A stretch of 25,488 nucleotides of DNA, taken from NCBI GenBank assembly GCA_003427395.1, contig BFEA01000033.1:1103745-1129232 (forward strand), in the 5' to 3' direction. The stretch is from Chara braunii (lineage: Eukaryota > Streptophyta > Charophyceae > Charales > Characeae). How positions within the stretch are numbered: the first letter of the stretch is position 1; each line of letters begins with the position of its first letter. The notes under the pieces were generated by a model. The model was not told the origin of the DNA. It worked only from the letters and a program-made list of their open reading frames with translations, and did no database searches. Made by a program: the position numbers and the translations under genes. Positions 1 to 9,916 of the stretch are shown in pieces.

Positions 1-90
<90 letters not shown>
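1..90. repeat. (GT)n(GA)n compound microsatellite
   Basis: Perfect GT repeat at 1-58 passing directly into a GA repeat at 59-90. The array starts at the first base of the window, so its true length is unknown. The open frame across it only encodes alternating Val/Cys and Arg/Glu and is not a gene. Confidence 0.98.
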
Positions 91-95
<5 letters not shown>

Positions 96-819
96 CACCG
101 TATTTTGTCTGCACTAGAGGGGGAATATAGCTTGTATACATTCGTTATGAGGGTGGGTCTCTCAACCCACCCAGATGATGAATGTATACAAACTATCTAC
201 AGCCAAAATGAGGGTGAGGTATTTCCGGGAAGCACCCCTGGTGCGGGCACCCTCCCCCTGACCCGCCTCCAAAAAGAATAAAAAATAAAAATAGAAACAT
301 TTTTTAGGGCGCAAATGGCCGTTGTACGCGCGCGTATATCTACCACAGCCCCGTCGTACGCTATGTACGAGGGCGTACCCCATGTACATAGCGTACAATG
401 GTACGCCTAGGCTATGGCGGAATGAGATGGGAGAGGCACAGTAGATATTGCATCGTCCTCTGAACATCTGTGATGATGTTCACCCATAGTGTTAGTTGCA
501 ACCGACTAGAACTGAGGAGAGAGAAGTGAGGTTATGGACAAAAGGAAGGCTCTTTGAGTGCTGGCAATAAGGGGAATACTCGTACATGATTCCTGTTCAT
601 TCATTCATTTATTTTTGTATCATTGTATGCAATTTCATTAGGGGAGAAGAAGATGAGAGAAGGAAGAAGTGAGGGGGAAGACATTGGTTCAACTTGTATG
701 ATTCTTCTTCTTTCATCCTTTTCATTCTGCTGCACTCTTTACCTCTCTCAACTTCTTCTTATGTGTTTCGGCATGTCTTTCATTTTCTCGCAATTTGAGT
801 TTTACATCATGAATATAGC
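91..819. other. Intergenic, no gene seen, apart from the GTAC cluster
   Basis: Short open frames are present on both strands (for example minus 162-467 and plus 623-850), but none has a recognisable domain, and the second runs into adapter sequence at its end. The only structured part is the GTAC-rich inverted repeat at 324-404, listed separately. Confidence 0.6.
324..404. promoter_or_regulatory. Cluster of seven GTAC motifs with a 13-bp inverted repeat
   Basis: GTAC starts at 324, 356, 365, 375, 384, 393 and 401, so the last six are spaced 9, 10, 9, 9 and 8 bases apart, close to one DNA turn. GTACGCTATGTAC (356-368) and GTACATAGCGTAC (384-396) form a perfect 13-bp inverted repeat around a 15-base loop. 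The site at 391-398 reads GCGTACAA, close to the TNCGTACAA consensus of plant SBP-domain factors. GTAC is the known core for SBP proteins, including the copper regulators CRR1 and SPL7. A binding array is an inference; a simple structural repeat is the alternative. No adjacent gene is recognised. Confidence 0.35.
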
Positions 820-857
820 CTGTCTCTTATACACATCTAGATGTGTATAAGAGACAG
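820..857. other. Nextera mate-pair junction adapter (laboratory sequence)
   Basis: The 19-base Tn5 mosaic end CTGTCTCTTATACACATCT (820-838) is followed at once by its exact reverse complement (839-857). This back-to-back 38-bp palindrome is the junction adapter left when Nextera mate-pair fragments are circularised; a natural Tn5 insertion would not leave two ends abutting. It was therefore built into the assembly. The bases left of 820 and right of 857 may come from opposite ends of a mate-pair fragment, so their adjacency and orientation should not be trusted. Frames that cross it yield artefact peptides. Confidence 0.97.
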
Positions 858-1839
858 GCCTGGTACTGTTCACTCCAAGATCTTGGCATTTGCAACACAG
901 CAGCGCTTCCACAAATGCCAGAACTGAAGAAGAACAGGTTCCTGACGTTGGCCTCCCTTTCCCGCCTGTGCCTATCTCCCACGTGATTCCATACTCTTCT
1001 GCCAGGCCCTGCCGCAGCAGGCAAAGATTCGGTCTGCTGTGGCCTTCCCCTAGGACTGAGCTGCAATTGGACCGGGACTGCACAGATGGCGACTCCCTAC
1101 CTATCGACTTCTAGGACCCTCCTATTGTTCCTACTGGTCTTATCCTGTCAGATTTCTATTTTGTGTTGTACATTACCTAGTTCTACTTCGGCCCTAAGGT
1201 ACGGAAGAAAATGAGACACAGTACCAAGGCTGTACTGCAGCTGCGCATTAATCCTTTCACTCTCGCCGTATATTGCTTGTTAGCAAGGATGTTCAATTGA
1301 TTTCTGCATGCTGGTTATGGGTTTCACTTTTCTGCGTGATCTGGAGGGTGTGGATTGGGGGCCGGCGGGTGGGGCAAGTATCTGGCGGGATGCTGTACAC
1401 TGCGTGTTCATGGGGTATAGCAGGCATGCCTTCTGCATTGTTCATCAAATGTATGGTCATGCATGTGTGTGAGTGTGTGTGTGTTTGAGAGGTCTGTACT
1501 CCACGGCACGCGAGATACGATACATCATTACTCGTACCCGCACAGCTCCGACAAACCATGTCGGCCCACCTTGAATAAGAGACAAAGCGGGAGTGACGTT
1601 CCCCGCAGCAAACGGCCAACAAAAAAAGTTCACAGGCACGGGACAGACGCATCCAGTACTGAAAGGCAGGGAATTCTAAGCCGGACTCTACAAGCAGCAT
1701 CTACTCTTCAACTTCAGTACACAGATTTGACATGGGACAGACACATCCAACAGTGGAAGGTAGGGGAAGACTATGTCAAATGATGAGAGTAGCATCAATG
1801 CTTCAGACGCCATTTTCAGAAAGACCAGAACACATGCAA
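858..1839. other. Intergenic, no supported gene
   Basis: Open frames of 60-135 codons overlap on both strands (plus 890-1114, minus 1293-1700, plus 1463-1783), but none shows a domain, signal peptide or membrane segment. A short TG-rich stretch lies at about 1465-1484. An imperfect direct repeat of about 32 bases (GGGACAGACGCATCCAGTAC at about 1640 and a diverged copy at about 1734) has a period near 94 bases. Confidence 0.55.
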
Positions 1840-2870
1840 TAACACCTCACAAACAAACGGAGGGATGGGGAGGAGGCAAAGCGCAGGGAACCAACACCAT
1901 AGGCTGACAAACCACAACATGGCACATGAAGTTAGAGGCACAAGAGGAGGAACAAACAGTGAGGCAGCACATAGGCTGAAGCACATGGGGGAGGCGGGAG
2001 GGCACAAGTACAAGTATTGAAAAACAACAAAGCGACCAGAAGAAAAGAAAACAGCAAAGGACAGGCTGGAGGGTGGAGGGAAGGAGGGCGGGCAGACAAA
2101 CAGCGCAAGGCAAGAAAGAAAGACCAAAAAAAATACATTAAAAGCTGATGATGAAAGATTGTTTCGTCGGAGTTGCACCGACTCATCAGGAGGCTGAACC
2201 CTCAACAATCTGCGGAGTCTTCGTATTGGATGGTTTGGGTCATGAACCCTTTGACCCTTGTTGAAGGCAGACTGTCCCCCAAACGGAACACATCAGTGGG
2301 AAGCAACCCTGCGGAGCACCACCAGGCAACGGCAACACAGCTGCACAACACCAAAAATGACTGCAAGGAATGACATGGCACGCAGGATAAGCAGTGTGGC
2401 AACCACGCCGTGAAGCACAAGGCAACACCAACAAGGCAACCACACAGCAGGGGACGGCAATGGTTGCGGTTGAGTAGCACGGCAACCATGCAGTGGCACA
2501 CAAGGCAGCACCTACAAGGCAAGTGAACTACAAGGCACGCAAGCAACAAAGACGGAAGGCACGACCAGCGGATGAGCGGCAAGGCAGCGGAGCAGCGGAG
2601 CAGCGAAGCAGAAGGCAACACCAGCAACACGGCCACACCACACAGCGAACACAACAATTTGCAGAGAACCACATGCGAAGCAAGCGGGACAGGCAGCAAG
2701 GCAGTGGAAGAGCACAGACGAGGCAGTCCACACATCCAAGACAGAGCAAAGCAGCACATCACCTACTCACACCACAATTGAACACCGCAGACTGTTCATT
2801 CCCACCACCCATTGAGCGAGGGAGTCACTCTGACGACCATCCGTCGTCACCCACAGGCAACACAGACATC
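1840..2870. repeat. T-poor, GGCA/CAAGGCA-rich low-complexity region
   Basis: The plus strand is strongly depleted in T over about a kilobase and built of words such as CAAGGCA (seven copies between about 2400 and 2710), GGCAACA and AGCAGCGG. The long antisense frames here (for example minus 2202-2762, Cys/Leu/Val-rich) are a by-product of the missing T on the plus strand, since stop codons become rare, and are not accepted as genes. No unit repeats cleanly enough to be called a satellite. Confidence 0.6.
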
Positions 2871-3032
2871 CCTGACTGATCAGCCCCCCTAAGAGTGCAG
2901 TAGTCACTCCAAATGAGGAACTACCATTGCAACTGTTTGGCACTACTTAAGGGTGCTCAGTTGGGTGAGTAAAAGTGCTTAGAAAAATCAGAGGGAGAAC
3001 AGACAACAAGAGGAAAACAGAGGCATAAAACT

Positions 3033-3073
<41 letters not shown>

Positions 3074-3298
3074 ACAATACGTTACTCCATGGCACAAAAT
3101 GCCAAGAACCCCACAACAAGTTGTGATACGACTGTTCAAGCCACAGGTCTATAGGCTGCATCCGGTCTTATATGTATCTTCCAATGTCAAGCACTTTTCT
3201 TCCTTATGTCCGGATGCCAAGCAGCCCCACCTTTTTCCGAGAACCATATAAACATATTCAATACCAGATGAGGATGCCGTTCTGGACGATGGTTCCTA
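2871..3298. other. Intergenic with a TG microsatellite
   Basis: No gene is seen. A perfect (TG)18 array occupies 3036-3071. The rest has no obvious repeat; 3240-3298 is the downstream flank of the minus-strand orphan frame that ends at 3299. Confidence 0.6.
3036..3071. repeat. (TG)18 microsatellite
   Basis: Uninterrupted TG dinucleotide repeat. Frames crossing it are Val/Cys or Thr/His artefacts. Confidence 0.95.
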
Positions 3299-3763
3299 TC
3301 ATGCCAAGCCCTCCTGTATGAGGATTATGATGAGAGTAGCATATAGCGAAAGCAGGAGTAGAATGACGAGCAATCTTCTAATCAGTAGGAGGGTCAAATC
3401 CCTCTTGGGTCTGGTAGTGTGATGTATGGCCTCATTCAGTGTGTTAATCTCCATGCTGAGTGCCATGTTCGCTCTCATGAGTTGGTCCACAGCCTGCTGT
3501 TCTTGCATCCTAATCTGTAGTATACTGTCCTCAAAGTCCCTAAGCAAGGAGCGGTGATCACCGTAAATTAGCGAAAAAAACATGGCAGCCCATTCCCGAA
3601 TTTCATTGTAATCGTCCCCCGACGGGGCCTCATAATGGTAATCAGGGTGGATAGACGGATGATCACCTCTTCTTATCAGGACGTCATTAAGTAACGCAAT
3701 ACGCTTCTCTATCATAACAATCTTCTCAAGAAGGGTTGCTCGATCGTATAGCCGAGTGTCCAT
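3299..3763 (-). CDS. Orphan small coiled-coil protein with C-terminal membrane anchor
   Basis: A 154-residue frame, not recognised as any family. The start is the ATG at 3763; the frame is open four codons further, but without an ATG. Residues about 8-32 form a charged amphipathic helix, 33-55 an acidic His/Pro/Tyr-rich linker (SIHPDYHYEAPSGDDY), and about 70-113 a likely coiled coil rich in Glu, Gln, Met and Leu. After a basic stretch (RPKRD, 118-122) comes a strongly hydrophobic segment, about 131-149 (LLVILLLLSLY), with only a few residues behind it. This is the layout of a tail-anchored membrane protein with its bulk in the cytosol. A TATAAAA-like box lies at 3801-3807, about 40 bases upstream, and a T7-type promoter core at 3830-3844. 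Codon use cannot be judged from one short frame, and a frame of this length could occur by chance in 25 kb, so it may not be a gene. Confidence 0.4.
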   Translation of the reverse strand: MDTRLYDRATLLEKIVMIEKRIALLNDVLIRRGDHPSIHPDYHYEAPSGDDYNEIREWAAMFFSLIYGDHRSLLRDFEDSILQIRMQEQQAVDQLMRANMALSMEINTLNEAIHHTTRPKRDLTLLLIRRLLVILLLLSLYATLIIILIQEGLA

Positions 3764-3800
3764 CGGGGTATACAAACAGTCCAGAGATCAGGGAATGTGT

Positions 3801-3807
3801 TTTTATA
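3801..3807 (-). promoter_or_regulatory. TATA-like box upstream of the orphan frame
   Basis: The minus strand reads TATAAAA here, 37 bases before the ATG at 3763. The sequence matches a TATA box, but the spacing leaves room for only a very short leader, and TATA-like words are common in A/T-rich DNA. Confidence 0.25.
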
Positions 3808-3829
3808 CCTCTCATATAATAAATAGACA

Positions 3830-3844
3830 CCCTATAGTGAGTCG
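3830..3844 (-). promoter_or_regulatory. T7-type promoter core match
   Basis: The minus strand reads CGACTCACTATAGGG, identical to bases -12 to +3 of the bacteriophage T7 consensus promoter. The upstream A/T part (-17 to -13, TAATA) is not conserved; ATGAT is found instead. It points toward the orphan frame and would start transcription about 68 bases before its ATG. A 15-base match is unlikely by chance. Explanations are a cloning or primer trace, a site for a phage-type RNA polymerase as found in organelles, or coincidence. Confidence 0.3.
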
Positions 3845-6310
3845 ATCATGTCGATAGAAAAATTAGAAACTTAGAATTCTTCCCATAAAGCGAATTCATC
3901 ATCACTCTATATGTTCTAAGCGTAGCATAAGTATAGCGAATGGACAAATATAATTCTCCCCTCGTGTCTCGGTTCCTACCAATTTCTCATTGAGCGGCCT
4001 TTCGTGTGGAAAGAGCGAGTGACAGAGGATCAGAAAAAGCCGTCATGTCTGGTGAATAACTGTTGTGATGTGATCTGTCCTATCCAACAAACAACCAAGA
4101 TACTATACAGAAGATACCTTGTGCAGTTTCTCGTATCAATGTGATAGATTTCGGCCCAATTCCCAGGCGTTAAGAAAGATGGTATGCGGTGATGAAGGAA
4201 ACGTGGTCATCCTGTGTTGGTGATGCCATAACCCCACCATGGCCAAACTGTAGGATAATAATTATTTAACCCAAAGTAAGAGACTTCTCTGCAAAATTGA
4301 TTATACCCAGACTTAATCAAGGACGAAGCAGTCGGAGACCGGTAATAGTGGCGGAAAAAAACCTCTGTTATGCCAGAAAGGCCAATGGTACCGTTACTTG
4401 TGCATAGCTCAGGCGCAATTTTCCAAAGCAGGACCCCTCGTAAGATTCAGAACAAGAATGGAGATTCACCGAGATACTCTCAATGTCGAGTTAAACTAGC
4501 CAACATCAAAAATTCAAAAATCGGGAAAAATCTTTATGTGAGATAATAGGTAAAGGCGACCCTTCACAAGAAAACGTAGCCGACAACAATAGCCAAGCAA
4601 ACTCGTCAAACTTCCATATCTGTAGGAAAGTCCAAATCTAAGCTCCAGGGTTTACAGGGTGACTGACTAAGCTCGTACTGGAATCCAACACGGTAATCCA
4701 TCGTACTCCCATCTGAGCTTAGGAAAAAACTAGTATGAGAGTCTCACCACTCCTCTGCATGCCATGTTCGCTTCTCTATATCAAGCGGCCTATGTGAAAT
4801 GATCGAGTTGGTGACATCCCCTCTTGTATACCATAGTTACTATCCATCAATGATACCAACTCCGAAAGGAGGAACCCTCAAAAAAATATATATAGAAATT
4901 GATAATCATCCAGAAAGGTCGATGATTACAGACTCTATCAAATTCCAATCAGTCGAGTACCAGTTGCCAGACAATTATTGTGAATACGGAAAAATCAATG
5001 GTACCATTCTGAGTACATGGCTTAACTGGGGGACAATCACTTAATTTTCCATCCTCCATAAAAAAAAAAATTCTCCGTAGAACCAAGGACATAAATAGAG
5101 TTTTGTTGACAAATGAGATATTATCGAAGTCTAGTTAGCCGTGGACTAGCCATAATGAGACTGAAAAAAAAAAAATTAAAAAAATTATTCGAAAGATTGG
5201 TCACGGAGGAACGTTCATATCAAAGTGCGGCGTGTACAAAATTAATAGTCAAGAAACAACAGTCCATATCAGCAGGGATTGGCCGAAACTAAGTCCATAA
5301 AGAATTTTTTCCTCTAAACATCCATCATTGTTTATCATCACCCGATATGCCCTAAACAAACAGATCATATGGGGGTGACAACACTTTCCCGCCCATCATA
5401 GCCCCTCCCAATATCACATGGCCACCGGTGTGTCGGAAGGTGGCCCGACATCGCTTAGTTAAAACGTTTCATTATGTAAGCTTAATGTTGTATTTCTAGC
5501 ATTTGCTAATCCGAAACAAGGTCCCAAAAAAAACAAAGGTTATACGCAAAATTGTAACCACTCAGATAGGTTGACAAATCCAGACGTGATCAAGGAAAAA
5601 ATTGCTTGGTTACTAGTCAAAGTGGTGCTGTCATTTGAGTAAAATGGTAACAAAACACAGAAGGTACTGCTATCTGCACATGAGTCACTACGACGTTTTA
5701 TATGGTATCTATTTTGTGTTACCTAGAAATGACCTCCCATGAGCATAAATAGAATTCGTCGAAGTATGTCGACCCACTCAGATATAAACAAAATCAATTC
5801 GATCATAGACCAGCGACTTTGAAAAAATGTAAGATGGTGATAACGAACAATCGTTCACAACAAAGTGAAGCCTACATCAAGTCCAGTAATTCATCGAGGT
5901 CCAAGTCTGCAGGGTTTTTTTCGAAGCTAAGCCCTCGGGCTTCACGAGGTGGTAGAAGATCACAAGCATCTAATTATATCCCTACACATTCCTGGATAAA
6001 ATCAGTATCGTAAGAGGGCGTCACCATTCTACTGTCCATCTCATATCAAACTTCTATTGCCAATCATACTGAGTGCGTAGCCATCTATGTGAAGAGTGTT
6101 TCATGAGCATCCCATTATGCAATGAACAAAGGGAGAGAGGGAGTGAGAAGGGTTGAACGATGCTTTCATATGTCAACTGACAATTACATCATGGATACTT
6201 AGTTCTATCAAGCTACAAAGCTTCATTAGTCGCAGAGATTAAGAAGGGAAGGAATGGAAAGAGAGGGAGAGAGGTTCACATGTTTCGAAGGAACAATAGT
6301 ATCCAGTAGA
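3845..6310. other. A-rich geneless island
   Basis: About 2.5 kb with many A runs of 6-12 bases on the plus strand (for example near 4353, 4724, 5062, 5165 and 5525) and few matching T runs. Stops are frequent in all frames; the longest ATG frame (plus 4799-5044, 81 codons) has no recognisable feature. No transposon motifs, tRNA or rRNA were seen. It may be a decayed insertion of unknown origin or simply old intergenic DNA. Confidence 0.5.
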
Positions 6311-6312
6311 TA

Positions 6313-6877
6313 AAATTCATGTTACCACATCTTGTTCCTACCACAAATCGGTCATCGTGGCTCAGTACCATTACCCTACCATCACCAATGATTCCAAAAC
6401 AATCAATCAAAAAGATGACCTTAATGCTAATTACTAAAAACTAATGATAATGATGAACATGTATCCTATAATCGGAGCAATCCACAGAATGTACGCTTAC
6501 CACAACTACTATGCATACATCATTTATGGTTGGACTTGTCCTAGTTCACCATATTGTACCGATGAGAGCAAGAACCATCCAATTAACCCTACTCCTAGCA
6601 CAAATTGGTTACCATGCCTTGTCCTACCGCAAATTGTTCATCAGCGCTATTACCTTATCACCAATGATTTCGAAATAATTAGCAAAAAGATAGTCATAAT
6701 GCTAATTACAAAGCTAATGACAATGAAGGGCATATATCCTACGATTGAAACAATCCTCCTAATGTTTGCCTACTGGGGCTACTACGCATACATCAGTTAT
6801 GGTTAGACCAGTCCTTGTTCACCATATAGTACCGAGGGGAGCAAGAACCATCCAGTAATCCCTACTCCTAGCACAGG
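6313..6877. repeat. Diverged two-copy tandem repeat, unit about 280 bp
   Basis: Copy 1 (about 6313-6600) and copy 2 (about 6601-6877) align end to end with several small indels; the offset drifts from 287 to 273 bases. Shared blocks include GTTACCA near each start, ACTATGCATACATC/ACTACGCATACATC in the middle and AGAACCATCCA at 6571 and 6844, followed by CCTACTCCTAGCACA at each end. An open frame at 6444-6806 spans the junction and encodes two related Tyr-rich blocks (YYAYIIYG and YYAYISYG). This follows from the DNA duplication and is not taken as proof of a gene. Confidence 0.75.
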
Positions 6878-8025
6878 TCAGAGGAACAGTCTTTTCACGA
6901 CCAATCACTATATGCGTACTCAGAGATAATAATCCAATTACGATCGAGCGAAAAGGCCTGATAGCAACCCTCAGCCAGAACAACCTTGATGCAGATATAA
7001 CATGTAGACATCTGACGTTTCAAACGAGGAGGCTTGATGCAGATCACTTTGACATGCAGTTCTGGAAGAAGCAGGGAACAAGTCGTTGAGGTTGAAGCAG
7101 GAAGGGTGTGGCAAGCCCCTAAAACGTTTTTCCCCGAATGCCACAATTCAGCTCATCAGAGGGATTTCAAAGCCTGCATACACAACACAAGGCACGACCA
7201 AGCATTCCACACTGCCAACACTTCCATTCATACTCAGGCAGGTAAGTAACAGGAAGAGCATAGTACCAGATCCTCGGCGCCATAGCCAGTCAAGTGAAAG
7301 CACACACAAGCCTCCAAGTCGCACAATGCAATTGCAAGCAAAGATGAGGAGTAATGACGATATGCAGCGATAGATATAGGAGGATGAACAGCGGGTCCGT
7401 GCGGTAAACATGGGCGGAAGGACATGCCCTCGGGATAACCGTGAAAGTGTACCCCGTTATTTTCAGGTACACGTTTCCTCAAGACAACGGAAAATGCAAT
7501 GATTACCCGGGTCGGCTAGGGTAAATTCAAATTGGCCTGACCTCCGATCCTACCGTGTTGCCAGGTTTTCAAGTTACCCGCAGGGGTTCTAGTCCCAGTA
7601 GGTCCTTGAGTATTGGGCGTTCCTCAGCTGGCCAGTACGGTTCCGGACAACCTCTGTTGGGCAGAATTTGTACATACCTGGTTCCTACGGGGCCTCGAAC
7701 CGGTTACCCATGAGCCCACCAGTGGGACAATGCTGTCGCTGTATCGAATCTCATGAAATCAGATCATTCAGATCGTGGCCTATACGATTTTTGAGGGCAA
7801 CGGGCCAATGTAGCCTTCCTACCGGTCAGACAATGGTTTTAATTCCCTCTGCCCATTGCCCATGGGGCTGTACCGAGGCAGGTTCCCAGTGACCGTATAT
7901 TAGTGGGGTCGAGTACTGGCGTATGTTTTACGAACTGGAAGCAGGGGGGATGCCTGTCATTTATGCCCATGACCCATCAAGGATACGTCAGGTTACTTGT
8001 ACATGTAGGCCCAAATAGTTCAAGG
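6878..8025. other. Intergenic, no supported gene
   Basis: Several overlapping frames of 60-95 codons lie on both strands between 6895 and 7482 and at 7668-7892, none with a recognisable domain. Base composition rises toward even GC after about 7500. No RNA gene or transposon motif was seen. Confidence 0.5.
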
Positions 8026-8194
8026 AGTGCATTTCCTTTCTCCGGGGAACATGACTAGGTGGGTGTACGGGGTGGGTTCGGGGAGCCTTATGGTACAATT
8101 TACATCACAGTTTTCCCAAAGCAGTGTCAGGGGTGCATTACCTCTCGCCAGGGAGCATGATTATATGGGTATACGAGGAGGGTACAGGGAGACG
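8026..8194. repeat. Diverged direct repeat, about 62 bp, period about 105
   Basis: AGTGCATTTCCTTTCTCC (8026) followed by GGGAACATGACTAGGTGGG matches GGTGCATTACCTCTCGCC (8132) followed by GGGAGCATGATTATATGGG, ending in CGGGGAGCC and CAGGGAGAC. The copies are about 75% alike by eye. Confidence 0.6.
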
Positions 8195-8234
8195 CGTGGA
8201 TATTAATATCTTGAAAACAACCAACCATCACTCT

Positions 8235-8313
8235 TGTGTGTGTGTGTGCCCGTTTTCATGCATGCGTATGTAAATGTATATACATATATATATAAATTTC
8301 GCATATGTGAGCA

Positions 8314-8344
<31 letters not shown>

Positions 8345-8347
8345 CCT

Positions 8348-8388
<41 letters not shown>

Positions 8389-8392
8389 GTGT
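8235..8392. repeat. Mixed TG and TA microsatellite cluster
   Basis: TG runs at about 8235-8248, 8312-8330 and 8353-8392 alternate with TA runs (about 8280-8293 and 8329-8344). Frames that cross it are dinucleotide artefacts. Confidence 0.9.
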
Positions 8393-9386
8393 TCTTATAT
8401 ACGTATTTCATGGCCGGCGGGTTTCGCTGCATCATGCATTTCTCTGGTGAAAGTTCACCAGTGCACCTTGTACCCTGATACCGTGCAGGTATGGCATGGC
8501 TCATGGGTGGCAAGATCGACATTTACTCCGGCAATGGATATTTTCACGCTTTTTCCGAAGTGCTGTATAATGGCGGGTTTGGGCTAGCGTTTCTGTTAAA
8601 AAGGAGGGCAGGAAGAGGACTTGCACAACCAAAAATTCAGCTTCACATCTTTAAACAATTTCTGAAAAAGAAGAACATAAGAATGAACATAAGGGTGATG
8701 GGGGGGGGAACAGTATAAAGCGAAATCCCGAAGCCAATCTCTAATGGCACCGCGTGCATCTTAAAAAGGAGGAAAAAACGAGGGGGGTATCGCTATTTCC
8801 GTGAGGTTTGTCATCAAGCGCTCGTGCGTCCTAATTAGGTCGGACAAGACGAGCTCATGACGGGGAATAAAAGACCCAAACGAAAATTCCAACATTCCAA
8901 CATATTTGTGCACAACACTTTTCTCAAAAAGGGGCACGCGCATCTAGAAAATGAGTTGGAGTGATGCATACACCATAAATTTCATCATTGAAGTGATTAT
9001 CATCCATTGGAGAGCGGCATCCAGAGATAGCTGAATCCTGGCTGGTGTTTGCTAGAGTAGTAGTGTTCTGAGCTCTTGGTTGTTGATGCCAGAATGACGG
9101 TGGTCGGTGCTGGGGTGTTTGCCCTGTAACCGGTTTGGTAGCAAGAGTGTGAGGCCTGGTAGAGAGATTCGGGGATTTGGCGAGGGAGGAAGGCAATCTA
9201 GTGGCGAACTAGGAGGTACTACCAAGAAAACCTTTGAGGCCGGCCCTGGCCGGGTATAGTTTTGGTAGTGAGAACACGACAACGATGGCAGGTATTGGGC
9301 ACGTTCATTTTATCTTTGCAGTGTTGAGTCTGGTTTAGGGGAAAGCTAGGAGTTGCTCATTGATTGTGAGGCTGCGAGTGCAGATG
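8393..9386. other. Intergenic, no supported gene
   Basis: Small frames are present, the longest on the minus strand at 8924-9196 (90 codons, rich in Pro, Ser and Thr) and 9052-9282 in another frame. Neither shows a domain, and low-complexity Pro/Ser/Thr composition is weak evidence. A run of nine G lies near 8700. Confidence 0.45.
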
Positions 9387-9531
9387 TAGTCATCATCTTT
9401 TTCATCATGAGCTAATTTACCAATCTCCATCATCTTCATCATCATCATCAGTATTATTATCTCACAGTTTTCATAAAATCAGCAGAAGTTTGATCATCAT
9501 CATCAACATTACAATCATCATCATACGAGGG
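9387..9531. repeat. Imperfect CAT/ATC trinucleotide repeat
   Basis: Clusters of CAT units (for example 9427-9448, 9494-9505 and 9516-9524) are interrupted by unrelated bases. No long frame uses it. Confidence 0.8.
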
Positions 9532-9916
9532 ACGTTGAGCCTGGTTCTCCGCATGTTCGCTTCGGTCACTCTGGGTAGACTGTGAGGACCCCGACTTCAA
9601 TCTTCTTATTGGTAATATAAAAAAAAAGGTTGGGTGCCGTACAAAAAAAAAAAACAGAGACCTCTCATAGGCAGCAATGACACGGACGCACCGGCCACCG
9701 CTGGAAGAACTACAACGGGTTGCGCAGGCCTCACCGTAGGCTTGGGGCCTCTCTGCGCAGCCAAAATTTAATTATGACCGGTTATCAATGTGGCCAGCTC
9801 TCCCTAATACATGGCCTGTACTTTGGCCATACTGACTGGACCGAAGTGTCCGCTCATTAGGGGCTTCCACATCCAAAGCTTTTACCCTGTTTAGTTCCAC
9901 CTCCCTCGCCTCTAGT

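Noticed and set aside
3-281. Open frames across GT, GA, CT, AG and AC arrays (also 11646-12055, 15224-15592, 25014-25458)
   Set aside because: Their length comes from dinucleotide repeats that lack stop codons; the predicted peptides are alternating two-residue strings.
2202-2762. Long Cys/Leu/Val-rich minus-strand frame (186 codons)
   Set aside because: It is antisense to the T-poor region, where stops are rare for compositional reasons; no domain, and overlapping frames are equally long.
4799-5044. Plus-strand ATG frame of 81 codons in the A-rich island
   Set aside because: No domain, no signal or membrane segment, flanked by A runs; length expected by chance in A/T-rich DNA.
4350-5200. 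Repeated A runs after short motifs (CTTAGGAAAAAACT, GACTGAAAAAAA) resembling gene junctions of negative-strand RNA viruses
   Set aside because: The runs occur every 100-300 bases without a constant flanking motif, and no frame between them encodes a viral protein.
5819-6013. Ser/Arg-rich frame of 64 codons
   Set aside because: It begins at a non-ATG codon and has no recognisable feature beyond low complexity.
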